In this document: piece by piece, positions 1 through 10,089 of the stretch | Numbering within the stretch: the first letter of the stretch is position 1 | Layout: each line of letters starts with the position of its first letter | Origin: Hybos culiciformis | Taxonomy: Eukaryota; Arthropoda; Insecta; Diptera; Hybotidae | Reading direction: 5' to 3' | NCBI GenBank assembly: GCA_964007475.1 | Contig: OZ023273.1 | Span: 15,699,922 to 15,763,921, forward strand | DNA length: 64,000 nt | The notes under the pieces: model-generated | Database searches by the model: none | What the model was told of the DNA's origin: nothing | The model's input: the letters and a program-made list of their open reading frames with translations, nothing else | Position numbers and translations under genes: made by a program

Positions 1-3000
1 ATTGTTATAGATTTTAATGTTCAATTAAAACATAAGTAATCAAATATTTGATTTATGATTTTTTTTTTGTTTAAGACAACAAGAAAAAAAAGTTAAAATT
101 TCGAAAAAGTAGGTAGATATACATAATTAAGTAAATATTTGCTCACATTTTGTATTCTTCAATTTTTCAACTTGTATACTCTATATATATTCAAATGTGG
201 AAACAAAAAAAAAAGATAAACAAAAATTTTATGAATGGGTGCGTTTATTGCGTTCAAGTGCAATTATTTACACAGAGTTTTAAATTTATTTAATTTTTTT
301 TTTTGTAATAAGAAGCTATTTAAAAACTTTTTAAGAGGCAATTGAGTTTTATTATTATTTTTTTTCTCTACATATATATAATGTACATATATATATAAAT
401 ATATAAATATATTTATATTTCTATTTTGTTTAAATTAATTTAAGATTTTTATTGGCTTCTTCCTGAGATTAAAATTAAAATAATTAAATCCATTCATTAA
501 ATTTTCTCAGCATATTAGTTTAATATTATTATTTTTAATTCATATAGCTAGTAATAGTTTTTTGTATATATTATTTTTTTATATATAATATATTTTTTTA
601 ATAATGAACTTATGAGTTTTTTTTCTATGTAGCTTTATTTTGGAATTGTTTTAAATTTTATATTACCAAATTCTAATTAGAATGGAATGAGGAAGTTAAT
701 TTGCAATTTATTCATTTTTTTTTCTTCTCTTTTTTTTATTAACCTAATTAAATTTAGTATAAATACAATGAGAGTATAAATTTTAAATTTGGCAACAAAT
801 ATTTTGACTACCTTAAAACAATAGTACAGTGAATAAGGCTTTGCTGTGGGCTAAATATATGTAAGCCATGTGATTTTAATTGTATTATCAAAAAAAAAAA
901 AATTAAAATTATACTTTTCGCGTATAATAAATAGTAACATTAATTACATATATATGTTTTATTCCCAGCTGTTACATTAGAATGTAGCACTTAATTCAAG
1001 TTAAAAAAATAAATAGAAAGATACTTAGTTCGAACTACTCAAAAAATAGCACCTTTTTCATAATATAAAAAATAATTCATATTTTTCCTTTTTTGAAAAA
1101 CTACATATTATATAAAAATCATTTTAAGATTCTACAATTTTGCTTTATTCGAACATATACATTTATAATGAAAAATATTCATACAATTTTCTAAATGGAT
1201 TTATTTATTTTTTTCTTATAAATAAGGTATATACAAAAAAAAAAAGGGAAAATTTTAATATAATATAAAATAAAATATAATAAAAAAAAAAAAAGATCTA
1301 AAATGGATAATAAATAAAACAAATACTTAATGTAGCCAAGTTGATGGATTACCTTAACTGATTTTAATTTTATAAATTTTATTTATTCAATGGCATGCAT
1401 TAAATTAAATGAAAGAAAAAAAACCTTTTTTTATTTTTCTTTTTTTTTTTTTGCGTTTAACTAAAATAATTTTCAAAAGTAGGTTTTGCCATTTGTTATG
1501 TAAAGACAGAAGTCGACAATATTAGAAAAATTACAACTTCTGGCTGTAAAACTGAAGAAAAAAAAATTGCATGTTGAATTGAATTTTTTTTTTTTAATTC
1601 GCCTTAAGTACAATTTATATTAATAATGATTAACAAGTTTTATTTTATATATACATATATATTTTTTTTAATACAAAAAACAAGAATTTTTTCAATTTAA
1701 GTCATAATTTAAGATATTAAGATCAATAATAATATTTTTAATTGAAATTTATTTTAAGCGCCAAATATTTATTTTAATAAACGCACTTTTATTTTAGTTT
1801 GGATTGAACAATTTAAATAATTTTTTTTTTTCATTAATTTATGATAAACTTATTTATAAATAAAAATTACAGCTCGTTATATTAGAATTCACAATGCCTC
1901 GAGATATTGTTCGTAGTTGAACATTGAAGACATTCACAACATATAAAGTTTGAATCTGGAAACCATTTCTTATTCATTCTTGTATTTAATTGAATTTACA
2001 GAGCTTAGGTATAAAATCCTTTTTTTAATTTAAAAATTCTAAAAATATAACTTTTCAACAAAATTACATTGAAATCGAAATTAATATTTTAAGATTCAAA
2101 AAGACATAAACTTTTATTGCAATTTTGTTTTTTGAATTTTTTATTTTTTTATGATTTATGTATGAAATTTATTCAAATTATGTTATGTTAATCGGTATTT
2201 AATGAAATCATAATTTTTAATATACTTACAATCTAGTTTTAAATAAAATATAGCCGCAATAGGGTCGGCATTTCGGTAATATACAAAAAGAAAAGAAAAA
2301 CAGATATTGAATTAGTAATTGATCTGGTAGCTTTTTTAAAAATTATTTATGCTTATAGTCGACATTTTTATTTTATTTTCATTTATCTATCTATAGTTAA
2401 AAAATAATAAAAATATCTTAAGTAAATAGGAATTGTTTTAAATGAGTATGTGTGGCAATATCGGTAGTTCAATTTTTATACGAACTTTATAAGATTTATA
2501 AAAATGGATAGTTGTGAGTTTATGAGCAAAAATTAAATTAGGCGAGTTATAGTAATTTACTCTCACTTAAGTGAGGTTATTATTTTTAAAGAAATTATAA
2601 ATGAACTAAAAAAGATTATTGAAGGTAAATGGTTTGAAAAAATCTTCGAGGTTCCCGTATTTGAACAAAAAGTCTTATTTACTGGTATAACAGAAAGCTC
2701 AAAGGTTATCATTTAATCAAGTTGTATAATAACGTAAGTTATAAAAAATTATAAAAACAGATTCACCATTATTATTATATGAAAATAAAGTTTGTTGTTA
2801 AAATATATACATATGTTTAATATATACACAGTGTCGAAAGATACAAATAGATTGTTTACAGATCTAAATTGAAAAAAGAAAAGGTTTACCATCAGCACTT
2901 TAAAAATATTAATTTAACCAATGAAGATACTAAGTATGAAAATAATTTAATGTCATTTTAAATTTAAGATTTAATATTTTGATCAAATCATGTTTCCACA

Positions 3001-5579
3001 GTCTTTACATCAATTATATGTTGTGACCGTTAAACATATAGGTAATATATACTTAGTTAAAATAGAAATTCACTATAGAGAATTTAATAAAATAATGAAT
3101 GTCTGAAAAAACAAAAAGTTAAAAAAAAAAGATAAAACTTTTCTTCTATTTTTTTTTAATCATCAACATTTTTAACATTAAATAAAATTTCCTAATATTT
3201 TTCTTGATACTTTGAAAGTTTTTTTTAAAAGAAATTCTTGACCCCAAAAGGTTAAGCTAATAGTTGTCCATCATTATGAAATTTATATTTTTAAAACAAC
3301 ATAAATAAAAAAAATAAAATAATAATAATAATTTTTTTTCTCAATACATTTTCCCATATATCCCTTTTATTTTTATTTTCTTAATTTTATGTTCCAACGT
3401 GAACAATAAAAACCATTAAAATTACACTAACAATATTTCGTTTAAAAGATCTTTGATTGGTGATCCATCATTTTCGCTTGGATATAATTCTGTTATTGGT
3501 TCTTATACTTTTATTTTTTTTATTTTTTTTAACTTCATCTGTTCTCTATCCAAATGTTATTAGCTTTAATTTTCAAAAGTGTAGTTATTTTTATTCTTTA
3601 ATTTTTATATTTTAGTAGACTTTATTTTGAATGTTAAAATGAAACAAAGTTGAAAATAAGTTTTTGTAATAAGTTTATTTGGTTGAATAAATGTAAAGTT
3701 TAATGTTGAATTGAGTAAGAACGACATTTGATCGATGTGATGAAAATATATAGGCTGAAAATTTGGTTATTGTTGATAGAGTCACGAAACTGGAAAATTA
3801 TATTAGTTCTGAAAAAAACTTTTGGTATATGTGGTTTTAAATGTTTATTTCGATTTTAATATGAATTTTCAAAACTACAGAAAATTGACATTGTAACAAA
3901 TTGAAAATAGATAACTAAAATGGGATATGGGAAATAATGGATATAAGAAAAGATGTTTCTTAAATGTTTTTTTTTTTTGTTTAACTGAAAATTAGAAAGA
4001 ATGTATTTTTGCCACGACTTTTCCATAAGTTTTTTTTTTATTTAATTTTTATTTTTATTTATTTTTTTTAAGAAAGAAAATAACGATACGCAGAGATATA
4101 AAGAGAATTGTTTTTATCTTTTTTATAATAAAAATTATTAAGTTAACCATCATTTATTGATAGAATATTTCATGGTGGTATAAATTTTTAGCTGATTAGG
4201 TATATTAATTTATTTTTTTTTGTTCCCAAATAGTTAATTGAAACTAAAAAAAAAAAAAAATGTATAGATATTTCTTTTTTCTTACTAAATTGATAACGGT
4301 ATAAAAATTATTTATTTTGTTTTCTTATTTTTTTTAATCAATTTAATATAAAATTTAAAAAAATTATTGATTAAACTCTCATTTTTATTTAAGATATAAT
4401 GAACATAAAATTTCGTTAAACATAATAACGGTTATGCATATACTGTTGTATATATGTATTCTAGTGAACGTAATTGGAAATTATGTATATATACATTTAT
4501 GTTTATTTTTTCCCCAATGTGATTTATTTATATTAAATCTGTTATACTTATCCAAAAGTTTCTAATTAGATTTTTTTTTTTATAAAACAACAATTATAAT
4601 GATTATGAGATTTATTTTATGTATAAAAACCAAACTGCCGGAATACGTACATATGAATATATATCGATAAATTGAAATATTTATGAAATTATTTAAAAAA
4701 AAAAAATAATTAAATGCATTGAAACTTTAAAATAATACTATATCTATAATGTAATAAATATTATGATTTCAAATTATCAACAAGAATTTTTTTCTTATAT
4801 AATAATTTTATCTGTCCAAGTATAGTAATAAATTAGAAGTGTTGAAGATAATGCGGTCGGTAGGAAACCAATTAAGACTCATATAATATTAAAATAATGA
4901 AAAAGCTCACAAGAGTTTAGAAGATTTGTGAAGCCATTCAAACGTAACCTAAAACAGGGTATAATATTTAAACACTAAGGCTGGAATGAAAAATTATAAT
5001 TACAATCTGTAAGATGTAAAAGAATAGAATATAAATATAACACATCAAAAAGGACTAATGCTATCATGTGTATTGAAATCTGTATTTAATTACTAGAAAA
5101 TCCAGTTTCATCACAATTATGGCTTTTAAAAAGTTAACTTAAATTATGATAAGATATTAAGAATATTAACAATATTAAAATGAATATTAAAAATCTTGAA
5201 AATATAAACAACATTTTAAGTATAAAGTTTGTTTGAACCTATTTATTTTTAATTAACATAAAGACACTAACTATAAGAAAAAGTTTCCTTATCCATCTGT
5301 ATTCATTATAAATTGGATGAATGAACAATAAATTAATTTATAATTCAATTAATTTTCTTCATTATGCCATGTTACTTGGCTTTTTTTTTTCAGAAAAAAA
5401 AAAAAAAAATTAAATAAAAACTTATTTTTACATTTATTTCTCAAGATATTTTCAAGCAAAAAAAAAAAATCCATTGCATGTATATAAATATTGAAATAGT
5501 TTTTATAAATAATTAAATATTATATCTTACAGATCCATTTTTATAATTTTCTGAATTTATATTTAGAATCCTTATGTTT
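1..5579. other. AT-rich non-coding DNA, no gene seen
   Basis: This stretch has A/T homopolymer runs, short ATT clusters and scattered inverted A/T words. No ORF of convincing composition is present. The only patch worth noting is the stop-free run at 2537..2716. A small GC-richer word group near 2250-2280 precedes a minus-strand GTAAGT at about 2225, but no AG acceptor lies at a suitable distance. It reads as intron or intergenic DNA. Confidence 0.7.
2537..2716 (+). other. 59-codon stop-free island, protein-like composition
   Basis: One frame is open from just after a TAA to the TAA at 2714-2716, with no ATG at its start. The middle reads KEIINELKKIIEGKWFEKIF and continues VPVFEQKVLFTG, with more Glu, Lys and Val than the Phe/Ile/Asn/Lys mix usual here. 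A GTAAGT lies at about 2730, but it follows the stop. No family is recognised. It may be a decayed gene or transposon remnant. A 59-codon run is not rare by chance at this composition, so confidence is low. Confidence 0.15.
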
Positions 5580-5779
5580 NNNNNNNNNNNNNNNNNNNNN
5601 NNNNNNNNNNNNNNNNNNNNNNNNNNNNNNNNNNNNNNNNNNNNNNNNNNNNNNNNNNNNNNNNNNNNNNNNNNNNNNNNNNNNNNNNNNNNNNNNNNNN
5701 NNNNNNNNNNNNNNNNNNNNNNNNNNNNNNNNNNNNNNNNNNNNNNNNNNNNNNNNNNNNNNNNNNNNNNNNNNNNNNN
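5580..5779. other. Assembly gap (200 N)
   Basis: Exactly 200 consecutive N, a conventional scaffold-gap length. Any ORF crossing it is an artefact. The true missing length is unknown. Confidence 0.99.
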
Positions 5780-6002
5780 CATTGATATCATGCGCGATGG
5801 CTTAATCTAAACAAAGTATATTGATTTCATAACTATCGTACTTAATTGGCTTTGTATAAGCAAGCTATTTGGAATTTATCTTATTGGACTTATAAACGAT
5901 CACAATTTTTTTTTGTCTGAAATACATATATTTGCTTGACTATAATGAGGTAATAATGATTGTACATACTTGTAATATTCAGTATTAAGTATAAGTTTAG
6001 TT

Positions 6003-6134
6003 ATACACAGAAAGAAATTTTGCTCTTTACTCGAAAACTAAAAAATGCGTTAAAATTAACGAAAAATTCGTTGATTTTTGCACATACGAATATTTCGTTG
6101 AAAAAAGAACGTTGTTCGTTAAAAAAGTTCGTTA
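6003..6134. repeat. Left inverted arm of TIR element
   Basis: The arm starts with ATACACAGAAAGAAAT and contains several AACGAA/TTCGTT palindromic words. It ends with the 19-bp block shared with the right arm. It differs in length and detail from the right arm, so the arms are old or internally rearranged. Confidence 0.55.
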
Positions 6135-6205
6135 TACCCCCAAAACCAAAAACCTTTCAAATTCTTCAGCACAAAACACCGCAAATACAAAAAAAAATTT
6201 ACTAG

Positions 6206-6214
6206 ACTAAATTT
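6206..6214. repeat. Target-site duplication, tail side (ACTAAATTT)
   Basis: A nine-base copy of ACTAAATTT directly abuts the T-rich (+ strand) end of the SINE-like insert. The same nine bases recur at 6517..6525 beside the tRNA-like head. Position at both expected junctions supports a duplication made by target-primed insertion. Confidence 0.55.
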
Positions 6215-6450
6215 TTTTTATTTATTTGAATTTTGTATTTATTTTTTTTTATTTATTTATTTTTTTATTTATTTTGTTTTTCATTTTTTTTTTATTGTTT
6301 TATTTATTTTTTTATTTTTTTTTTATTATTTTTTTTATTTTTTATTTATTTATTTTTTTTATTTATTAATTTTTTTTTATTTAGGTTTCTTATTTTTTTA
6401 ATTTAATTTTTAAAATTTTTTTATTTTTCTATTTTAATAATTTTTTTATG
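6215..6450 (-). repeat. A-rich tail of the SINE-like insert
   Basis: On the minus strand this is about 235 bases of almost pure A with single T interruptions in AAAT/AAATA-like units; on the plus strand it is T-rich. Its length suggests microsatellite growth of an original poly(A) or (AAAT)n tail. Confidence 0.55.
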
Positions 6451-6459
6451 CCCGCTTGT

Positions 6460-6513
6460 AGATTCGAACCACTGTCCTAAACATTGCAATCCACCAACTC
6501 TGCCACTGAGCTA
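6460..6513 (-). promoter_or_regulatory. Internal Pol III promoter (A and B boxes)
   Basis: The B box GGTTCGAATCT is at 6470..6460 and the A box TAGCTCAGTGGC at 6513..6502, both on the minus strand. They match the eukaryotic consensus (TRGYNNARNNGG and GGTTCGANTCC) at 11 of 12 and 10 of 11 positions by eye. A TTTT run in the minus-strand direction occurs about 40 nt beyond the head and could stop Pol III. Confidence 0.65.
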
Positions 6514-6516
6514 TGA

Positions 6517-6525
6517 ACTAAATTT
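6517..6525. repeat. Target-site duplication, head side (ACTAAATTT)
   Basis: Second copy of the nine-base duplication, directly next to the 5' end of the tRNA-like head. The next base outward differs (A here, G at the other copy), so the duplication is exactly nine bases. Confidence 0.55.
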
Positions 6526-6596
6526 ACGGCAATGTGTAAAATGGAAAATATAAGTTTTGTATGGAATGAAAATTTTTGTATCCCGTATTTAACGAT

Positions 6597-6769
6597 TAAC
6601 GAACTTTTTTAACGAGTACTAAAAAAGGTTAGTTTTTCTGTAATATGAAAAAATACGAAATTTACGTTATCAAAACCTACATTTTCTTGAAATTTTGTTA
6701 TTTTCAACGAGACTTTCAATAACGAACTTTTTTGACGTAAACGTTACGACCTTATTTTTCTCCGTGTAT
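6597..6769. repeat. Right inverted arm of TIR element
   Basis: The arm starts with TAACGAACTTTTTTAACGA, the inverse of the left-arm 19-mer, and ends CTCCGTGTAT. It contains a further related AACGAACTTTTTT word at 6721. Confidence 0.55.
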
Positions 6770-9700
6770 GTATGGAATAAACTCTTAATTTTTAAATCAA
6801 TGCATAATTAATTTCCCTTTAGTGTATTACACAACGCAATTTATTTTCTATTTTTTTATTTCTCTGGACCACAATACCCAGATTATTTGAAAAATCAACT
6901 TAAAACTCTTTTTTTTCATGTCATTTTATAAAACCATAAATGTTATAAATTTTTAATATTTCAAATATTAAAATTTTGCAATGATTTGTTAATTTTTTGT
7001 ACGCCATTATTTCTTTTACACATATATATATGACTTATTTAATATTATTTTTATACTCTATATTTTTAAGAAATAAATTTATTTAATCCAAAAAGATGCA
7101 TAATAATGTTAACATTGATATTGTACAAGATTATTACCGCTTCTCCTGCAGCTTTTTGTAATAAATCATAGTTTTGTTTTTTTCTTCCTCAAAACAAAAT
7201 TACATTTTTGAAACAATTATTATTATTATTTTTATCAAGATATTGTGTACATATGAAAATTTTACATTATATTTGATTTTTTATTTTTTTTGCATGATAT
7301 TTTCCCAATTCTTGTTGTGAATGGGAATGTACAAAATGTATCTAACTAAATTGAAACTGTATACAATAATACAGATTGTCATAAGCAAAAATATATTTAT
7401 GTTAAATCGAAAGTATTTAAAAATTTGTAATTGTTTAAAGAATCTTATTTTAATTGTGTCTCACTGATCTGAATCAAATGCAAAAATAGAATGAAACTGC
7501 ATAACTTTCGTTAAATTTCCCACATGATCATATGATGAAGTTCAAACAATGTCCGGCCACATATAAAATTTTCGTTTAGTATTTAGTATAGAAGTAATTT
7601 GAAATACAACTCAAACTAGCCTATTTACAATATTTTTGTTCTAAGTTTTTAGCAGTTAATACGGAACAACAGTAATATTCATAACAAATTTTAATGTAAT
7701 ATGAAGACTTATTTTTAAATCAATAATGGATGGCACAATGTATACGACTAAAACATTTGCAAATATCATGGACAACATTTTAAACAACTTATTATAAGAT
7801 ATGCATATAGAATGTATACACATAATTGTTCATTTAATTTAGAACATTCTCAATATCCATTAAGATAAGTTTTATCAAAAAGTTTTTAGGAATCTTGATT
7901 TTTTTTTAATAAGCCTTAATGATTACCTTTGTAGATTTTTATAGATAAAAATTATTATGCTGCACCTATTCATAATAAAATATATTAAATAAATACATAA
8001 TAATAAAATAAAGTATATTAAATTATTAACATTTTTAACTAATAAGTGTATCGAATTGACGTTATATTTTCAATTTAATATTCCTTGCAGTTTTTTATAC
8101 ATAACAATATTATTATTATTATATTATATTATAATTTTTTTTTTCTTAAAATATGTAATGGAAATGTGATATTTTCAAAAAATTTACGTGTGGGTTGTTT
8201 ACATTATACATGTTTATTATTTGCATATTACAAATTTCGAAGAATACAAGTCAGGCAAACTAAAAAAAAAAAATAATAATTCCTTTTTCTAGAAGAAAAT
8301 TAATTTTTGAACGAAAATTATGAACCGAAGCGTTTTTCAAATAAATTGACTGATCATATATAGTATTATTTAAATTTAAAAGAAAAATATTATGTTAACA
8401 TGATATGTTAAGGCCGTCGGCTGTAAAATGTTATGGATACTATTATTGCAGACAATAGACAGAAAAAGTGTCGTAAGACTATTGTCGAATCATAAATGTT
8501 CGATGTTATTTTCTGTCAATTCTTAGAACTTTTTAAATTTCCTTCTATTAATAGAATATAGGTATTCCCAGTTCTAGTACTATATGACGTAATATTAAAG
8601 TAGCTACCCAAGCCAAAATTAATGTTAGCCGAAATTTGTAAATTCGAAATACAAGATGAGACATTGAACCAAAAACCAAAGAGCTCCTCTTTCCTAAAAT
8701 TTTATGCAATGCAATCAAAGTAATTGCAAATAATTTTTTTTTTGAATATTCTTAAAAGGAATTTTCTTTCTTAGCATTTAAAATTCCTCGAGTTGAAAAA
8801 ATCTGCATCAAGTGCACGCATCAGTGAACACTTGAATTAAAGTTAAGTGAAATTATTTTATATACAACTTACAGAAAATGAAAAATCCATTGCGATGGTT
8901 GATTACTAAAAATCATAAAAACAATACATTTTTCAATATTTTTCAGAAATCTCATTTTCTGAATTTTTTTTACCATTATCTTTATTGGTACAATATTATA
9001 ACAGAAAATTTTCTTTAAAATGGGATAAAATAAGAAAAAAAAAAAAAAACTTTATACTGAAAGCAATTTTCTTCTTCAAGATCGTTTGCTCATAATAATA
9101 ATAATTTTCAACTTGAATGCTCGCACATACTTGAGAAATTTTCTAAGTATTTTATATTTTTTGATTCACTTTTTAAAATTTATTTAAAAATATTTCCACT
9201 TTAACAATTCGTATTGTATATATTGAAAGGAATTTAATTTTGATATATTAAGAGGAAAGCAAACTCCATTGAAGCAAAAGGGAATCATGCTATTTTTGTC
9301 GCAGGTACCACGATTATGTGTCAAGATAAATAATTTGATATAAATTAATGAAAATTGACGCTTCCTAAATTTCGCTTTCTTTTTTAAAAATATTAATTTC
9401 GTAGAAAATTGTTATCATGCTAATATAGAAAAATAAAATACTATTATGTCTAATCTAAAAACTATGTATAGCTAATTTCAACTTTAAATTTACTGTACAT
9501 TAGTTTTATTTCGAGTCAGTGAGCTTTCTTTAACTGTAACAACTTGAGACAGATTAACTTGCTGCATAGACTTTGTTCACATTTGTTTTAAAAACTAATT
9601 TTAAAAACTGAAGAAGTACTGGAAAACCATGTCTAAAGACTAGATAATTTCTTCAAATATTCACCTTAAACGGAAACGCTATTTTTTTTTTTTTAATAAA

Positions 9701-9976
9701 TGTGCATTTGATTTGCTAATAGGGAAATTTTAACGTCAACAATGCATGCTAAAATTAAGAAGATAATTATTTTTATTAAAAAAAAAAAAAAAAAATTGGA
9801 AAATATTCGTGACTAAAATTAATAGAATTTTCATTTTTAATGAAAGTTACTGTGATGAGTGTTTTGTAAGTTTAATTTATGGCTTAGTGATAAATTGGTT
9901 AAAATTATAAAATGAACAGATGTATATTTATTGTTTTGTTTAAATCAAAGTTTTTTTTCTTTATGTTGATTATTAG
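6770..9976. other. AT-rich non-coding DNA, no clear gene
   Basis: This stretch has homopolymers, ATT clusters and several short inverted A/T words. A GC-richer patch at about 8400-8520 has overlapping 8-9 bp inverted repeats (GACAATAG/CTATTGTC and GACAGAAAA/TTTTCTGTC), no more than expected by chance. A small ORF is listed at 8622..8723. No splice-site pair encloses a convincing exon. Confidence 0.6.
8622..8723 (+). other. 33-codon small ORF, no recognised family
   Basis: The ORF runs from an ATG to TAA and encodes 33 residues beginning MLAEICKFEIQDETLNQKPK, in a patch with more G+C than its surroundings. The frame is open five further codons upstream of the ATG before a TAG. No signal peptide or transmembrane segment is present. 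ATG-started ORFs of this length are expected by the dozen in 64 kb, so coding is unproven. Confidence 0.12.
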
Positions 9977-10089
9977 ATGTTAGAGAAGACTTAAGCCTGA
10001 TGCAAAGTAATAGTATCAACCAAATCGAAGAAGAATTACAAGATTTATTCCACTTTCACAAATGTTATTATCATTTATCAAATTTTTAA
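9977..10089 (+). other. Possible terminal exon with stop codon
   Basis: A T-rich run ending TTATTAG at 9976 could be a splice acceptor. From 9979 one frame is open for 36 codons to a TAA at 10087-10089. It reads VREDLSLMQSNSINQIEEEL and continues QDLFHFHKCYYHLSNF, mixed in composition rather than AT-driven. An AATAAA lies about 210 bp downstream. No upstream exon is visible and the strand is opposite to the stronger exon at 24.6 kb. The family is not recognised and chance remains likely. Confidence 0.18.

Larger units (their letters stand above)
6215..6516 (-). mobile_element. tRNA-derived SINE-like insertion
   Basis: Read on the minus strand, the element starts with a tRNA-like head (6516 to about 6451) and ends in a long A-rich tract (about 6450 to 6215). 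The head holds TAGCTCAGTGGC (A box) and GGTTCGAATCT (B box), separated by 31 nt, which is normal for a tRNA gene. The D arm (GCTC/GAGT) and T arm (AGTGG, loop TTCGAAT, CTACA) still mostly pair. The 7-bp acceptor stem and a good anticodon stem are not there, so it is not a functional tRNA gene. ACTAAATTT flanks both ends. Head, A-rich tail and target duplication together are typical of SINEs mobilised by a LINE. No tRNA-unrelated body is evident between head and tail, so it is a very simple SINE or a tRNA retropseudogene. Confidence 0.6.
6003..6769. mobile_element. Inverted-arm (TIR) element interrupted by a SINE-like insertion
   Basis: The left end begins ATACACAGAAAGAAAT and the reverse complement of the right end begins ATACACGGAGAAAAAT, giving matching terminal inverted repeats of about 16 bp. 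Inside the ends, both arms carry repeated CGTTA/TTCGTTA words. They share an exact 19-bp inverted block, TCGTTAAAAAAGTTCGTTA, at 6116..6134 and (reverse complement) 6597..6615. A related TTCGTTA word lies at about 6719-6725. No transposase is present, so this looks like a non-autonomous MITE or foldback-type element. With the SINE-like insert and one duplicated target copy removed, it would be about 455 bp. No clear target-site duplication is visible at the outer ends, so the exact boundary and superfamily are unsettled. Confidence 0.6.

Noticed and set aside
5513..5810. ORFs on both strands spanning 5513-5810
   Set aside because: They consist mostly of the 200-N gap and have no readable sequence.
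5960..6205. 81-codon plus-strand ORF in the left arm of the TIR element
   Set aside because: It is explained by the repeated CGTTA/TTCGTT words of the arm, starts at TTG, and ends at the SINE-like junction.
8451..8517. Overlapping 8-9 bp inverted repeats
   Set aside because: Hundreds of such pairs are expected at this spacing in AT-rich DNA.
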